Shown piece after piece: positions 5,168-5,441 of a stretch of DNA of 5,441 nucleotides. A program made the translations under genes and the position numbers. The number at the start of each line of letters is the position of its first letter. Within the stretch, counting starts at the first letter, position 1. Source of the stretch: Oscillospiraceae bacterium (GTDB lineage: Bacteria; Bacillota; Clostridia; Oscillospirales; Ruminococcaceae). The notes beneath the pieces are model-generated. The model was given only the letters and a program-made list of their open reading frames with translations. It had not been told where the DNA came from and did no database searches. The DNA lies in assembly GCA_017451665.1 (NCBI GenBank), contig JAFTNX010000057.1, positions 1-5,441 of the forward strand, given 5' to 3'.

Positions 5168-5441
5168 ATGAAACACTTTATTTCTAAGAATAAACAGTGG
5201 TTTTTTCTCGCACTGTGGGGAATAGTTTCTTTGATTATTGCGACAATGCTTTTTGGCGTATTTACAAGCTGGGATTTTCTTTTTTTAACAATATTGCTGT
5301 TAGTTCCACTGAATAGTCTGGCTTTCGGATTTTTTCACACAAGATATAACGGCATACAGCCTGCATTACTCATTCCGATTATAATAACTGCTTTGGTGTA
5401 TATACATTTTGATGTTGATTTCAAACTGCATCTGATTTATG
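5168..5441 (+). CDS. Small membrane protein, second of a tandem pair (partial, runs off the window end)
   Basis: Ninety-one codons are open to the window edge. The protein starts MKHFISKNKQW and has hydrophobic segments at about 11-32, 37-56 and 64-80. LALWG (14-18) and NGI (61-63) align with LALWG (26-30) and NGI (68-70) of the preceding protein, with a similar helix order and a five-residue difference between the two landmarks. AGAGGA (5155-5160), within the end of the upstream gene, lies 7 nt before the ATG, and only 2 nt separate the upstream stop from this start. Co-translation with the preceding gene is therefore likely. The C-terminus and any fourth helix are not visible. Function unknown. 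Confidence 0.85.
   Translation, partial: MKHFISKNKQWFFLALWGIVSLIIATMLFGVFTSWDFLFLTILLLVPLNSLAFGFFHTRYNGIQPALLIPIIITALVYIHFDVDFKLHLIY

Noticed and set aside
1..5441. CRISPR array, tRNA/rRNA, insertion sequence or toxin-antitoxin pair
   Set aside because: No spaced direct repeats, clover-leaf sequence, transposase or terminal inverted repeats are visible. The HTH gene has no adjacent co-directional toxin-like gene.

Overview
The window looks like chromosome from an AT-rich, low-to-moderate-GC Gram-positive anaerobe of the Clostridia, most likely the Ruminococcus/Oscillospiraceae group. This rests on the purine-rich GGAGG-type ribosome binding sites, canonical sigma-A promoters in very AT-rich spacers, AGA as the preferred arginine codon, and the style of the ArgG and ArgH proteins. 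Taxonomy is inferred; no marker gene is present.

Region 1 (1-500, minus strand): a two-gene unit reading leftward encodes a 77-residue double zinc-ribbon protein (start corrected to 349) followed 24 nt later by a lipoprotein cut by the window edge. Its promoter at 435-463 matches the sigma-A consensus perfectly with a 17-bp spacer.

Region 2 (370-745): a 69-residue Cro/CI-type helix-turn-helix protein (start corrected to 504) is transcribed divergently and closed by a strong intrinsic terminator. The control region between it and the zinc-ribbon gene is dense. It has a palindrome that supplies the -35 box in both directions, a second 12-bp palindrome between two candidate start sites, and a 10-bp direct repeat with a 21-bp period. 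This resembles a self-regulated switch.

Region 3 (746-1031): the argG control region. It holds two candidate promoters, one perfect ArgR-type ARG box, and weaker boxes spaced by 31, 21 and 31 bp, the last overlapping the -35 of the promoter nearest argG.

Region 4 (1032-5441, plus strand): the order is argG, a pentapeptide-repeat gene, a hairpin with a T-run, a four-helix membrane protein, argH, a second small membrane protein overlapping argH by 8 nt, and a third membrane protein cut by the window end. ArgG and ArgH carry out the last two steps of arginine synthesis (citrulline + aspartate + ATP to argininosuccinate, then to arginine + fumarate). They are normally close neighbours; here two uncharacterised genes sit between them and two more follow. 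The last two membrane proteins look like tandem paralogues. None of the four accessory genes has a function that can be named from sequence. The most unusual features are this arg cluster with interleaved accessory genes and the compact divergent switch upstream.
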